Positions 35,601 through 42,359 of a DNA stretch of 64,000 nucleotides are shown one piece after another. Source of the DNA: Heliocidaris erythrogramma (lineage: Eukaryota; Echinodermata; Echinoidea; Camarodonta; Echinometridae); contig CM046868.1 of NCBI GenBank assembly GCA_025617745.1, positions 18,976,615 to 19,040,614 of the forward strand, in the 5' to 3' direction. The position numbers were made by a program, and so were the translations under genes. The notes under the pieces were generated by a model that was not told the DNA's origin, searched no databases, and saw only the letters and a program-made list of their open reading frames with translations. Every line of letters begins with the position of its first letter. Positions within the stretch are counted from its first letter, which is position 1.

Positions 35601-38011
35601 TAAATTAACAATCCTAGCTACGCCACTTGCCCTTTCTTCCCCGTGTGTTTTAATGCATAATTATTCAATTCTCCGATTTATTTTGCACAAATAATGATTT
35701 CCTTGTCAAAAGCATTTTTAGATACCGTTTTTTTATATTTTCTACATCTTAGACAAAAGAAAAACGAAAAAACCAGCAAGAGTACATTTTTCAAAAAAAA
35801 ATTCTAAAACGTCTGTTACAAAAGTCTACTCAACACACTCATTCGAGGAAAGCCCCCCCCCCCCCCCCCCCGGTTGTCTCGAAGTGGCGCGTTCATTGAA
35901 CTTCTCGCTGGGAACGCGTCCATTCGAGATAACCGGGGGGCTTGTCTCGAAAGGGTGTGCCCGTTCCCGCTCCCATCCCGCTCCCGCACCCCACCCATTC
36001 GAGACAAGCCGGTCCAGGGTGTGTCGTCACATATCTCAGCAGCGTTCGAGGAGCTCTTCAGCTGCTATATCGGGGGCTGTATTTTACCGTTTTATAATTG
36101 ATAATAATCATTACTTCAAATGTTTCCAAGCGTTGAATTTGGATAACCTTGTTTAATTTATGCCATCTATGCAATAATAAGTATTAAGCCAATATTTAAA
36201 ATCATTAACGTTCTACTTTAAACATGACAAACCAAATGGGATGCTCTTTCATTTTTAACTGCATCAACTAAAGTTGAACTGTGCAGATGTAGATTAGCAT
36301 TCTTATTATAACAAACATTTTAAATGCAAAGTTTATTTTTTGCCATGATTTAATTGAGTCACACTTTGTTAAAAATTCAGGAAACGCTTTGGGCATCCTA
36401 TCTGGCACTTCATATTCAAGTCGTTCGTAAAGTCGTGCGTAACTTTACGAACCGCTTTATGAAACACCCCTCAGTTCTAGAAACCCTGCAGCCGCTTAAA
36501 GAAATAATATTTTAATTAGCGGATAATAAACTGAAAGATAAACATGCGTTTTGAAATAACAAATAAAATTGCGAAATTTCATATCCAAGGAGAATGAAAC
36601 CCTGGGGAAATATCAATTTTAATAAAAAGAGAGGATAGAAAGAAGCAATTTAATAAAAAGTTCCATCAAAATCGGTTACGAAATGAAAAAGTTATGAAAG
36701 TTTGAAAAGTCTCCATTTACTTTCTATGGCGATCCTCAAATTGGAAATGTTGCTTCAAAATGGCAGGTTTAGTAGTACAACTCTCAATATGTTTTATACA
36801 CGAAATTTAATATTTTCTCCACTGTCTCTAAAGATGCTACTTGTCTTTTTGTGACCTCAACATAATTATGTTGTGTCAAAAACATTTCCCCATGATATAT
36901 CTTGAGCTAAGAAGGAGACAAGCTGCACCTTGAGAGATAATGGGGAAAATATGAAAATTTGTTGTGCCACTAAACCTGTCACTTTAAAGCAACATTGCCA
37001 AATTGAGGATCGCCATAGAAAGTATATTGAGACTTCAAACTTTCATAACTTTCTCATTTCGTAACCGATTTTGATGGAACTTTTTTAAAATTGCTTCTCT
37101 CTATCCTCTCTTTTCATTAAAATTGACTCCCCCTCCCGGGGTTTCATTCTCCTTTAAAGAAACAAATATATAATTTTAAAATTCAAAAACTTGATGTGGG
37201 ACGATTGTCTAGGGGAATTACTTTAGTCTATAATCCTAACAGGGTTCTTTTCGAGAAAGAAAGTCGGATAACAAATATATATTGTATAATCAAAATGATA
37301 TATTAGACATTTTGTTAAGTCTTTCGGCTTTTGAAAAGACCGATCCGGATACTTCAGATGAATCAATAACATGGGCCACGGAACCGCGGGGCTGGGGGCT
37401 GCAGCCCCCCCCCCCTTTTTTTTTTTTGAGTAGGCACGTTTCATAAAATCTTGGAAAAAGGGTTCTAAAATTGTCATTAAGGAGTGAAATCAAAACAGGC
37501 CCCCCACCACTTTCAAAAATGCTCTGCGGCCCCTGAATAATACCCGTTGAACAAGGGGCGTCTTTTCGATTGCGCCATTACTTGCGCTAATAAAGCCAAC
37601 GAAGACAATAAGTACATACGCCAGTAATTGTAAGCTCCGTTTGCACTGTTCATTTTTCATTCACGTTGTGTGCGATATCGCCCTCACATAACGGGTCAAA
37701 GGCCCCATTCGCTAACTCATTTCTAGGTCAGGTAAATAACGCCTCGTATCCTACTGGCCCATCCTCACTGACGGATGTAAATTCATATCAGTATTGTAGT
37801 CTTAAAATTGGTTCTGAAAGAAGGACAAGTCATTTTTGACATACCTGTTTGGATAGGTAGCGAGGAAGTCTCGTTTACTAGGCTCTCTCATCATCGTACC
37901 TTCCCGATAGTTCATCATCATCACTATCACCACCACCACCACCACCATCGACACGGTTGCCACGGCGACACGCCCAACGCCCAACGCTGAAGTACCCCTG
38001 TTAATCGTCAT
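17468..38011 (-). CDS. Heparanase-like GH79 protein, ten coding exons (gene span)
   Basis: Heparanases are endo-beta-glucuronidases that cut heparan sulfate in lysosomes and the extracellular matrix. I joined ten exons by GT/AG sites and matching phases (join of 37845-38011, 32827-32973, 32120-32310, 31195-31365, 26316-26502, 24983-25237, 20570-20681 or 22294-22405, 18973-19139, 17925-18074, 17468-17627, complement). The product is about 568 residues, against 543 for human heparanase. Landmarks in order are a signal anchor (about 13-33), ARGLSPAIYRLGG, SLGNEPNGF (acid/base Glu226), YYTSGRTAG, DKLGMSARLGIH, YKRLMG-type YHKRLMGTRVL, and a C-terminal beta-domain with GLLSK and FYVLPHA. The linker between the small and large subunit regions is shorter than in the human enzyme. 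His387 stands at the nucleophile Glu position, so the product may be a pseudoenzyme or a binding protein, as described for heparanase-2. Introns hold most of the repeats in this part of the window. Confidence 0.9.
17925..18074 (-). CDS. Heparanase-like gene, exon 9
   Basis: Acceptor TTCCTCTGAAG before 18,074, donor GTGAGT after 17,925. The exon starts SPMYQPGSVTLMIINM and ends with FLPMGFQGLLSK. The human counterpart has GDLTLYAINL and RPLGPHGLLSK in the same order. The length of 150 nt, with phase 2 at both ends, agrees with its neighbours. Confidence 0.88.
18973..19139 (-). CDS. Heparanase-like gene, exon 8
   Basis: Acceptor TTTCTGCAG, donor CTAG|GTAAGT. Translation begins KYWLLLYHKRLMGTRVLDVS (human [20 protein letters not shown]) and ends RIYAHCTKA, matching YLHCTN in the C-terminal domain. 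It starts in phase 0, as exon 7 requires. Confidence 0.9.
19225..19400 (+). repeat. Dispersed AAAGGGCAATCCAA repeat (intronic copy)
   Basis: GTTAAAGGGCAATCCAACAT followed by TAGATTTGTGTGAAAACAGA and AATAAGAGAAACA. Related copies sit at about 26,158-26,290 in the same orientation and at about 40,790-41,120 inverted. All are non-coding. Confidence 0.5.
20237..20322 (-). mobile_element. tRNA-like SINE head
   Basis: On the minus strand, TGGCGCATTTGGATAAACG (A-box-like) and GTGACTCTAGTTCGAGTCTC (B-box-like) have tRNA spacing. No body was delimited. It lies in the intron between exons 7 and 8. Confidence 0.5.
20512..20814 (-). repeat. Exon-7 duplication unit, copy A
   Basis: A segment of about 300 bp that appears identical to 22,236-22,538, offset +1724. 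It holds exon 7 with both splice sites plus the start of a small MITE (from about 20,770). It is cut off at GACCGAT by the start of the palindromic element. Confidence 0.85.
20570..20681 (-). CDS. Heparanase-like gene, exon 7 (copy A)
   Basis: Acceptor CTATGAACAG before 20,681, donor TTTG|GTAAGA after 20,570; 112 nt. It encodes LLDKLGMSARLGIHLIVQQG and then FDESFYPHL. Human heparanase has WLDKLGLSARMGIEVVMRQ, in which the Glu after GI is the catalytic nucleophile; here the codon is CAC (His). The length is not a multiple of three, so using both copies in one mRNA would shift the frame. Confidence 0.88.
20857..20994. mobile_element. 138-bp hairpin MITE nested in the left arm
   Basis: GTGTTTCATCAAGTGTTTTG at one end pairs with CTAAACACTTGATGAAAC at the other. 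The core is CTCAGCCAATCAGATGCAAG. It is present at the mirror position 24,214-24,351, so it inserted before the arms were duplicated. A free copy lies at 52,496-52,631. Confidence 0.8.
21341..21480. promoter_or_regulatory. Convergent TATA boxes, left arm, outer unit
   Basis: GTATAAAAGC at 21,341 on the plus strand faces a minus-strand TATAAAAGG (21,466-21,476) across about 120 bp. No ORF remains between them. This looks like a second Harbinger derivative deleted down to its two promoters. Confidence 0.5.
21857..21952 (+). pseudogene. 5' end of a Harbinger accessory gene, left arm
   Basis: ATG at 21,857 follows ACTACAAAAGG (about 21,785), a TATA-like box. It reads MAPRKNRNVRGQKAKERPP, with 31 codons before TGA. 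The basic start would suit the DNA-binding Myb-like partner of Harbinger elements, but this is inference. It runs head-on into the transposase-like start at 21,918-22,031, so only the 5' ends of both genes remain. Confidence 0.4.
21918..22031 (-). pseudogene. 5' end of a Harbinger-like transposase gene, left arm
   Basis: A minus-strand TATAAAAG (about 22,062-22,069) lies about 35 bp upstream of an ATG at 22,031. The 37-residue frame ends LEVLRRLRKRQRRPRCY and stop. An Arg-rich stretch early in the protein is typical of many PIF/Harbinger transposases. Everything downstream is deleted. Confidence 0.45.
22236..22538 (-). repeat. Exon-7 duplication unit, copy B (in the loop of the palindrome)
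   Basis: Appears identical to 20,512-20,814. Here the sequence continues past GACCGAT into the rest of a small MITE (to about 22,635), so copy B shows the uninterrupted state. Confidence 0.85.
22294..22405 (-). CDS. Heparanase-like gene, exon 7 (copy B)
   Basis: Same 112-nt exon as at 20,570-20,681, with the same acceptor, donor, phases and His at the nucleophile position. Either copy can join exon 6 (CT|T) and exon 8 (phase 0). It lies between the two inverted arms. Confidence 0.8.
22494..22766. mobile_element. Small MITEs with GACCG/CGGTC inverted ends
   Basis: Two back-to-back units. The first runs 22,494-22,635: ACCTTGGTCATACCGGCAG at the left, GTCTGTGTGACCGTGGTAT at the right. The second runs about 22,655-22,766, from CAGTCACACCAACGATACCG to GGTTGGCGGTGTGACTA. 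Related sequence occurs at 25,268-25,392 and 31,575-31,645. Confidence 0.55.
23177..23290 (+). pseudogene. 5' end of a Harbinger-like transposase gene, right arm
   Basis: Mirror copy of 21,918-22,031. TATAAAAGAG at 23,141 lies 36 bp upstream of the ATG, and the same 37-residue frame ends in RRLRKRQRRPRCY. If 22,767 is the element's true left end, this is the transposase promoter in its native position. Confidence 0.45.
23256..23351 (-). pseudogene. 5' end of a Harbinger accessory gene, right arm
   Basis: Mirror copy of 21,857-21,952, ATG at 23,351. It overlaps the transposase fragment tail to tail. The shared AACAACGTGGCCTTCTTTGC segment marks the internal deletion junction. Confidence 0.4.
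24393..24982. other. Intron sequence with a dispersed repeat
   Basis: Contains a copy of the GTTTTGGAATCATCAAA / AAAGTTTGGTCC repeat (about 24,590-24,800; relatives at 1480-1680 and 3285-3480) and a GA-rich run at 24,525-24,555. No exon seen. Confidence 0.45.
24983..25237 (-). CDS. Heparanase-like gene, exon 6
   Basis: Acceptor CCGTTTGCATCTAG, donor ATGCT|GTAAGA. It encodes FLQGVGNATNITSFHFYYTS, then GRTAGFRELTDP, KIWMTESG and NNVYVDGM. The human counterpart has WHHYYLNGRTA and VWLGETSSAYGGG in this order. This is part of the (beta/alpha)8 barrel. NAT and NIT are possible N-glycosylation sites. 255 nt, phases 2 and 2, in agreement with exons 5 and 7. Confidence 0.92.
25268..25392. mobile_element. 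MITE fragment next to exon 6
   Basis: ACACCGACAACAGACCGAAC and GGTTGGTGTGGTCGG with GGCGGTGTGACTATA form loosely matched ends related to the unit at 22,655-22,766. It begins 31 bp upstream of exon 6's acceptor boundary in gene orientation. Confidence 0.45.
25850..26015 (-). mobile_element. tRNA-derived SINE
   Basis: The minus strand starts GGCGCGATGGCTCAGTGGTA (A box), continues with GAGCAGGGGTCTCGTAAC and reaches the B box CCGAGTTCAAAGCC. The tRNA-like cloverleaf head is good, then a body runs to about 25,850. It is an intron insertion between exons 5 and 6. Confidence 0.65.
26316..26502 (-). CDS. Heparanase-like gene, exon 5
   Basis: Acceptor CGACTTTGCAG, donor AATGA|GTAAGT. It begins AG CCC AAT GGG: the first two bases complete the catalytic Glu codon (G|AG) to give LGNEPNGFPRKD. 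The rest, QMADAYHTLRKSV and IFLVGPETSAPIKKTKISST, aligns with QLGEDFIQLHKLL and LYGPDVGQPRRKT. NVT is a possible glycosylation site. Confidence 0.92.
26690..27775 (-). repeat. Tandem satellite, ~175-bp unit, six copies
   Basis: GCTCTGACGTTTTAGCAAAT recurs at about 26,832, 27,004, 27,183, 27,339, 27,518 and 27,706 (spacings 172, 179, 156, 179, 188). Each unit also has GAGAGAAAGATAACGGCT, TTAGGCGGAAAGTT and CGACGCCCTGACTGCTTTTC, then CAGGGGTGGGTGCAGGGAGG. It lies in the intron between exons 4 and 5. Short frames here are repeat translations. Confidence 0.9.
27776..29210. other. Intron sequence with poly-C repeats and a worn retroelement-like segment
   Basis: Poly-C/G runs at 27,776, 27,850 and 28,032. 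A segment at about 28,770-29,190 begins with (ATA)n and carries GTAGAGTGCTCTAGGCGC and CCATAGCGCAGGACCAGCG, resembling a 3' part of an old retroposon. No exon seen. Confidence 0.35.
29214..29620 (+). repeat. Diverged tandem duplication, ~228-bp period
   Basis: CCCTTTCACAAAAGAAGTTT...CACTCAAGCGTAA...AGAGACCTAAGCT recurs, with many differences, about 228 bp later as CCCTCTTTCATAAAAGTGG...CACTCAAGCGTAA...AGAGACCTAAGCT. Two old copies of an unknown AT-rich unit. Confidence 0.65.
30085..30600. mobile_element. ~516-bp MITE with GCCCTTTTAAA ends and CGCGTAAGTT repeats
   Basis: The left end GCCCTTTTAAACCTG matches the inverse of the right end GATTTGAAAGGGG. The interior alternates ACTTCCCCGGGGAAGTT, TTACGCGGGTAACTT and CGCGTAAGTTCTCC, so many short palindromes overlap. 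It is GC-rich against an AT-rich intron and has no real gene. Confidence 0.65.
31195..31365 (-). CDS. Heparanase-like gene, exon 4
   Basis: Acceptor TATTCCTTGCTCAG, donor AAATG|GTAAGG. It encodes HAWNNINDFARSVGWDVLFT, LNALYRNGSSWDPSEALHLL and YPVLWSLGN, then the first base of the catalytic Glu codon. The human protein has LDLIFGLNALLRT and YNISWELGNEPN. 171 nt, phase 1 at both ends. Confidence 0.92.
31575..31740. repeat. MITE-end fragment plus 22-base poly-C run
   Basis: GGTCGGTCTGTTGTCGGTTT followed by GTGTCGG repeats resembles the small GACCG MITEs near 22,600 and 25,300. A poly-C run follows at about 31,717-31,739. Confidence 0.5.
31823..32085. mobile_element. 263-bp perfect-ended MITE (CACTGCAAAAACCAGGGTGT)
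   Basis: The ends CACTGCAAAAACCAGGGTGT and ACACCCTGGTTTTTGCAGTG are exact inverses. Pairing extends inward through TTAACACCATCTCG and GGCTACACCAGATAAGTG. The centre holds two tandem copies of CAACACCAGTTAGTGTTAAA-type sequence. It ends 35 bp from exon 3's donor. Confidence 0.85.
32120..32310 (-). CDS. Heparanase-like gene, exon 3
   Basis: Acceptor CTTTTTTTACAG, donor TTTGTG|GTAGGT. It encodes STRFWTVARGLSPAIYRLGG, EADFTIFKENTNP, then LTFFNMTLC. The match [22 protein letters not shown] in human heparanase is strong. The acidic, hydrophilic middle corresponds to the region removed during maturation of the human enzyme but is much shorter, so processing may differ. NCT and NMT are possible glycosylation sites. 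191 nt. Confidence 0.92.
32510..32800. repeat. Poly-C/poly-A repeat block in the intron
   Basis: Poly-C runs near 32,530 and 32,779, and (CA)n/(A)n at 32,660-32,696. Another copy of the dispersed poly-C type. It ends 30 bp from exon 2's donor. Confidence 0.5.
32827..32973 (-). CDS. Heparanase-like gene, exon 2
   Basis: Donor TTTAA|GTAAGT at 32,826. It encodes SVMLTVNTMTSVTTVDERFL and SVGATMGFAGRSLGQTF, matching [21 protein letters not shown] in human heparanase (first barrel strand). The 5' boundary is less sure. CTAATTATTAAG before 32,973 is the acceptor that fits exon 1's phase 2; TAACAG and CTTCAG further in would need another upstream exon. Confidence 0.75.
33229..33420. repeat. Half of a TTCATAAAGC-ended MITE
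   Basis: TTCATAAAGCTGTTCGTAAAGTTGCGCATGAC matches, inverted, the sequence at 36,418-36,472 (GTCGTGCGTAACTTTACGAACCGCTTTATGAAAC) and, partly, 46,993-47,032. The two halves here may be one MITE split by the 33.9-36.1 kb block. Confidence 0.45.
33867..36085. mobile_element. Direct plus inverted copies of a TCGAGACAAGCC palindromic element
   Basis: Copy 1 (33,867-34,275) and copy 2 (34,383-34,780) are direct repeats starting GTTAAGAGTGAGGCAACAG. Copy 3 (35,750-36,085) is inverted. Each has GGCTTGTCTCGAATGGGTGG, an inner GGTTATCTCGAATGGACGCG / CGCCACTTCGAGACAACC hairpin and long poly-G/C. TTTGTCTAAGATGTAGAAAA at 34,775-34,796 is mirrored at 35,738-35,756, so copies 2 and 3 bracket about 950 bp. 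The identical frames on both strands are shared repeat translations. It lies in intron 1. Confidence 0.75.
36588..37155. mobile_element. 568-bp palindromic MITE
   Basis: The left arm begins AAGGAGAATGAAACCCTGGG; the right arm ends CCCGGGGTTTCATTCTCCTT. Pairing continues through TCCATCAAAATCGGTTACGA and GGCGATCCTCAAATTGG to a short loop near 36,800-36,960. Non-coding. Confidence 0.85.
37845..38011 (-). CDS. Heparanase-like gene, exon 1 (signal anchor)
   Basis: ATG at 38,011, donor AACAG|GTATGT at 37,844. It encodes MTINRGTSALGVGRVAVATV, then MVVVVVVIVMMM and a charged segment ending FLATYPN. One hydrophobic stretch (about residues 13-33) acts as a signal peptide or anchor and would send the enzyme into the secretory pathway. 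The valine run comes from a (CAC)n/(ATC)n microsatellite. Assigned by strand, phase 2 and the need for a signal sequence; the 4.9-kb intron to exon 2 leaves some doubt. Confidence 0.65.
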
Positions 38012-38446
38012 CTTCTCCGTTTTACTTCGCAGCACAAAGAGTATCTGGAATAACTTATAAATTGTTGTCCATGTCAGAAGTAGAATTCCACGAATTAATG
38101 TTACTCCTCAGTAGAAAAAGCACATTATCCTGATCGCTTAATCCTTGATTAATCATCCCCAGAATCACACGAAAACCCTGCGATGGAATTTGAGGGGAAG
38201 AGCAAACAAATAAAGAAAACAAATCTCACATGACATTTCTCATCTTGTAGTGGCGCAACTAGATATTAATGACAAATATTATGAGTGGGTGAAATATACT
38301 TGGGTTGACGAATGCAGCCTGAGATATGCTCCAGGGCCTGTGAAAATGAAATACTACTGTTCATGCCATTTTATGCAATCTGATATCTCCACTGCTACTT
38401 TTATTTTAAAAAAAAAGCATTTTAAAATGAGCCTTGGGGTGTATCC

Positions 38447-38731
38447 ACTGACCTCTACCACCTGGACGTTTTCATTGGCTCAGAGAAGTGAAGTCGTGGT
38501 CCGCTATGTTGCACTTCTGAAAAATCAACGCGCGAGAAAGCTGGAATACAGATTTGTGTACAATCATGCGGACGCCCATGCGGACGCCCATGGTCAAAAC
38601 GCACAGATGTTCAGTGCGTAACGTGTAATAAACCACATCGCTCTCGGAAGAGTAACATGGCCGCGCCCACTTCAAGTGCTCGCACGCTCGGGAATGGGCG
38701 ATGATCCGTCCAGGTGGTAGAGGTCAGTGGG
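38447..38731. mobile_element. 285-bp MITE with CCACTGACCTCTACCACCTG ends
   Basis: CCACTGACCTCTACCACCTG at the left is the exact inverse of CAGGTGGTAGAGGTCAGTGG at the right. Outer flanks GTGTATC and GATACAC also pair. It lies about 440 bp upstream of exon 1's ATG. Frames here are not genes. Confidence 0.8.
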
Positions 38732-39858
38732 TGTATCATTGCTCCGCTCATGCTGGAAACGCCACTGCCTTTCAGGTGTAACTTAAATACGCAACGCAGT
38801 GCTACCCTACTTTTAAAAAAGGAAACAACTGAAATTGCGCAAATTTCATATTTTTCTCGTTTAAAATACACAGAATTTTTTTTCCAAACACTGAAGTTTT
38901 GTTTACAATGTAAAACATGGACAGGCCTTCTCGAATGTACCCAATTGTCCACTCACACTTATGCGAGGTTATTGTAGATAACCTCGCACTTCGTACCTTC
39001 GTACCGTGAAGAATTGCCTCCAATAGCAAGTTTGTGATTTCTGGCACATAATGTGTGCTGGAAAAGAGCAAGATCGCCGGCCAAAACAGCTTGAAAATTT
39101 CACTAGATCAAGATGACAAATATATCCTATTAAAGGATCTGGCATGAAATCACATTATTCTATCATCCTAAAATGTAGAAGTAAGTATTTTCTCAAATTT
39201 GTCTTATTATATTGGTGTTTTACCTCTTCAACTTACAGGTCGTGACTGTCGCCGAAAATGACACAGCCCCAGATAGTGATGGTTCCATGAGTGCTTATTG
39301 TCTATTTACTTTTTGTACTTTTTTGAGGTTTTTCCTTTAATATTGAGAAATTCCAGGTAGGAGCTACTGCTTTTTCATGATAATACAATTGATGTACGTT
39401 GTCCAAGTTTATACATGTAAATGCTACCGTTGTATTACAAAACTGCGAAGTTCATAAACATGCCTCCTGGCAAACTTTCAAACATAAGAAGATTAATCTT
39501 CCGTGAATTAGTTGTGTTTTTAAAGCAAGCTACTTGATTTACTTTCAAAGCTAGCAGAAAAAAGACAAAGCCACAGAGGTTAGACAAACCAAGACAGACA
39601 AACGGACAGAGATATACAGATAGAATATGGAAAGGCAGAGAAGAGTCCGATACAATGAATAGACAGAAAATGAGATGAAAAGAAAGAAAGAGAGAAAGGG
39701 ATAGATGGATATGCAAGGGGGCGAGTAAAAGTAAACAAAAAAATATTAATTTGAAAACTAGAATGTCACTGGAATACCATTATAGATAACACTCTCCGTC
39801 TCAACCTTATTGAATTGAAGCGTACCCTGAATTAGGTTCTCTAGAATTATACACTTAC

Positions 39859-40060
39859 CTCGAACAGGCTATATCACAAATATCGCCTTGCCTTCTTGCC
39901 TGTCTTGCTAGCACTGCCGATATTTCTTCGCAAATAACAAATATCTCAGCTCCCTCAAACTACCACATTACCGTCTCAAATCAAATTCAGTTTGGACCAT
40001 TATGACGGAGGCTTTCACGACAACGCGTCAAGCATGTATGCTCTCTGCACATGGATTAAT
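39859..40060 (-). other. Possible 5' non-coding exon of the heparanase-like gene
   Basis: A strong minus-strand donor CGAG|GTAAGT lies at 39,858. An acceptor TTATTCCAG ends at 38,045, 33 nt before exon 1's ATG region. Together they could define a leader exon and a 1.8-kb intron. There is no coding support, and the upstream edge is unknown. Confidence 0.25.
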
Positions 40061-42029
40061 GGTAAGCTCCGTGGAAGGCCCCTTTTATACAAGAAAATCA
40101 GCTTATTCAGGTGTATCATTATGGTAGCACTTCGTTAATCTCATGCCTTTTTGTGAGACAGACAAAGTGAGACAGAGAGAAAGAGAAAGAATAATCCTTG
40201 GTCAAATCATGTTAGGAAATGGACGTCTGCTAGGTACAGTGTGGTGGGTATAACATTTGACCAGGGAAATATACTATAACCAAGATGAGCTAGATAATAG
40301 CGAGAAAAGGTAACGGAAAGTACAACCTTAATGGCAAGTTGTTTTTTCTGAAAGAAAAGGGAAAAATTTGAGAAGCAGTTTGGTGATAGTTTGAACGAAA
40401 TCGGACAAGCAGTAAGAAGTTATGAATTTGGGAAAGTTGTAATCACTATACATAATTATGGGAATTTAAAATTTGCCGACTTGGTAATGTCACCATGACG
40501 TATTATGGTAGTAGCGCACAACTACCCCATTTGCTCCAACACACAAATGACTAAAATGTATTTTTTTTTCAAAATGTACTACTCTGTATTATATTTTTCT
40601 TTACACACAAAATGACTAAGATGTCATTTTTTCGAAATGTATTAATCAGTATTATATTTTTTCTTTTAAAAGGACCTATAACAATATGCTATCTACAAAT
40701 ATATGTTGAGTACTGCTTAGAAAGGAAAGGCGCTAATGAGAAAACCCCAAATGAATATTTTTAGTAGGGCAGACGGAGAGTTTACCGCCAGTATGTTACA
40801 ATCGACTGACCAAATTCGCATAGATTTAGCAATCTTATTTTCCAAACATCTATATCTTTCTATTCGTTGTCAAATTTCTTTCAAACTCTCACCATCCTGT
40901 TTTTCTTATTTTTCTGCTTTCACCCCATGGACATGATGGAAGAACAGAGCCATTAGGTTAATGGCTCTGAAATGGGCTCCATCCGTTTAATCATTCTATT
41001 ATTGTTGTAACTCTATGATCTTGTTATATTGTGATACTGTTTATCTTTTATATGATTTTCGGAAATAAAACAAACAAAACACAAATTATTTTATTACCAA
41101 CTTTGGATTGCCCTTTAAGCAATATTAAAACTCCCTCTATCATGAATGGCCACTATGCCTGCGCGACGTCATAGAATGTAAAAAAATTGAGTTAGAATCG
41201 ATAAAAATTAACTGAATTTATAAACTAGTGAAAAATCTCCAACACAATTCCCTCTATCATGAATGTATTATGAATGACCGGTGCAAGATATTTCAAGTCG
41301 TGTATTTTATTTTAATATTCTTTTATCCATTGCTATTACAAAAATAAAAATATTACAATCATGAAAACAGTTTAAACAGAAAATTTTACAATTTACAAGG
41401 AAATCTATGGAACAATGTATACATTCATGGAAGAACTAATAATTTATACAACTGAAAATATACCTCAAATATAACTGTTCCTTGTTATGTGACTTTTTTC
41501 ACTGAAAGAAAATATTCAAAAAGATAAAAAGGAGAAAAGAAAAAATAAGGGAAAAGAGAGAGAAAAAGAGAGAGAGAAAAAAAAGTAAGAGATAGGCACA
41601 CCCGCACATCCCAAAACAATACCTCACCCCTTCAAGCCCCCCCCCCCCCACCCCCGTCTGTGGGACGCCAGACGCTCCCCAATCCCCTCCCTCCCCCCCC
41701 CCCCCCCCACCACCACCACCACCACCACTGGTTGAGTTAGGTAAGGTATAGAGTACAGCCCCGTGCAATCTAGTAAAAATTATTCACAATAATTTTACAT
41801 AATATATCACATTTGCAATCCCTTAAATCTTTGTTTGTATGAAAGGAACTGAGAGAAATATAAAACTACCTTGTTCTTTTTTTTTACTTAAAGATACATA
41901 TTAGTTTGACTGATTCGGAAAATGTGAATATTAATCGAACTAAAAAATGGGGGGGGGGGGGGGGGAGGTCAAATTCATCTTAGGTGATCGTGCGTGATTG
42001 TGCGTGCCAAACGCCAAATAATTTGGAAT
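40061..42029. other. Non-coding stretch with inverted dispersed repeats
   Basis: Contains 40,325-40,440 and 40,790-41,120, inverted and direct relatives of the AAAGGGCAATCC repeat; CTCCCTCTATCATGAATG twice (41,131 and 41,250); and GA-, C- and (CCA)n-rich runs at 41,530-41,730. No gene recognised. Confidence 0.4.
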
Positions 42030-42058
42030 GACGTTTCGGTCAAAGACCTTTATCAAAT
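42030..42058 (-). ncRNA. Penelope-associated hammerhead-like motif
   Basis: On the minus strand, TTTGATAAAGGTCTTTGACC then GAAACGTCATTCC: a perfect GGTC-TTT-GACC hairpin before GAAACGT. Same layout as at 8755 and 59,272, with a changed first box. A relic of a Penelope-like element terminal repeat. Confidence 0.4.
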
Positions 42059-42359
42059 TAAGACTGAAAATAAACAATCAGATGCAAAAAATTAAGAAGG
42101 CGCATAAGTTGCCAAGATACAAATAATAACAATGATAAAAGTAAGCTCGACGCATGATGTAAGCGCTAGGGAGTGACCCTACAAAGGAAGGAAAAGTTCG
42201 TGCGCAATTTCAAACAACAAAATGGAAAAATTTTAAAAGACGCATGAGTAGGCATGATACAATACAAAATGACGCTTTTGGTACATCGCTTTTGGTAAAG
42301 CCGTAAAGGGCATAATCTCGATATTGTCCCTTCAAATACAAACTTATTTCCCAAAACAG

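Noticed and set aside
38012..38035. Upstream start giving eight more residues (LRSKTEK) to the heparanase-like protein
   Set aside because: The codon at 38,035 is GTG; the first ATG in frame is at 38,011.
38250..38952. Overlapping frames at 38.25-38.95 kb as host exons
   Set aside because: They overlap the 285-bp MITE and have no splice sites or family match.
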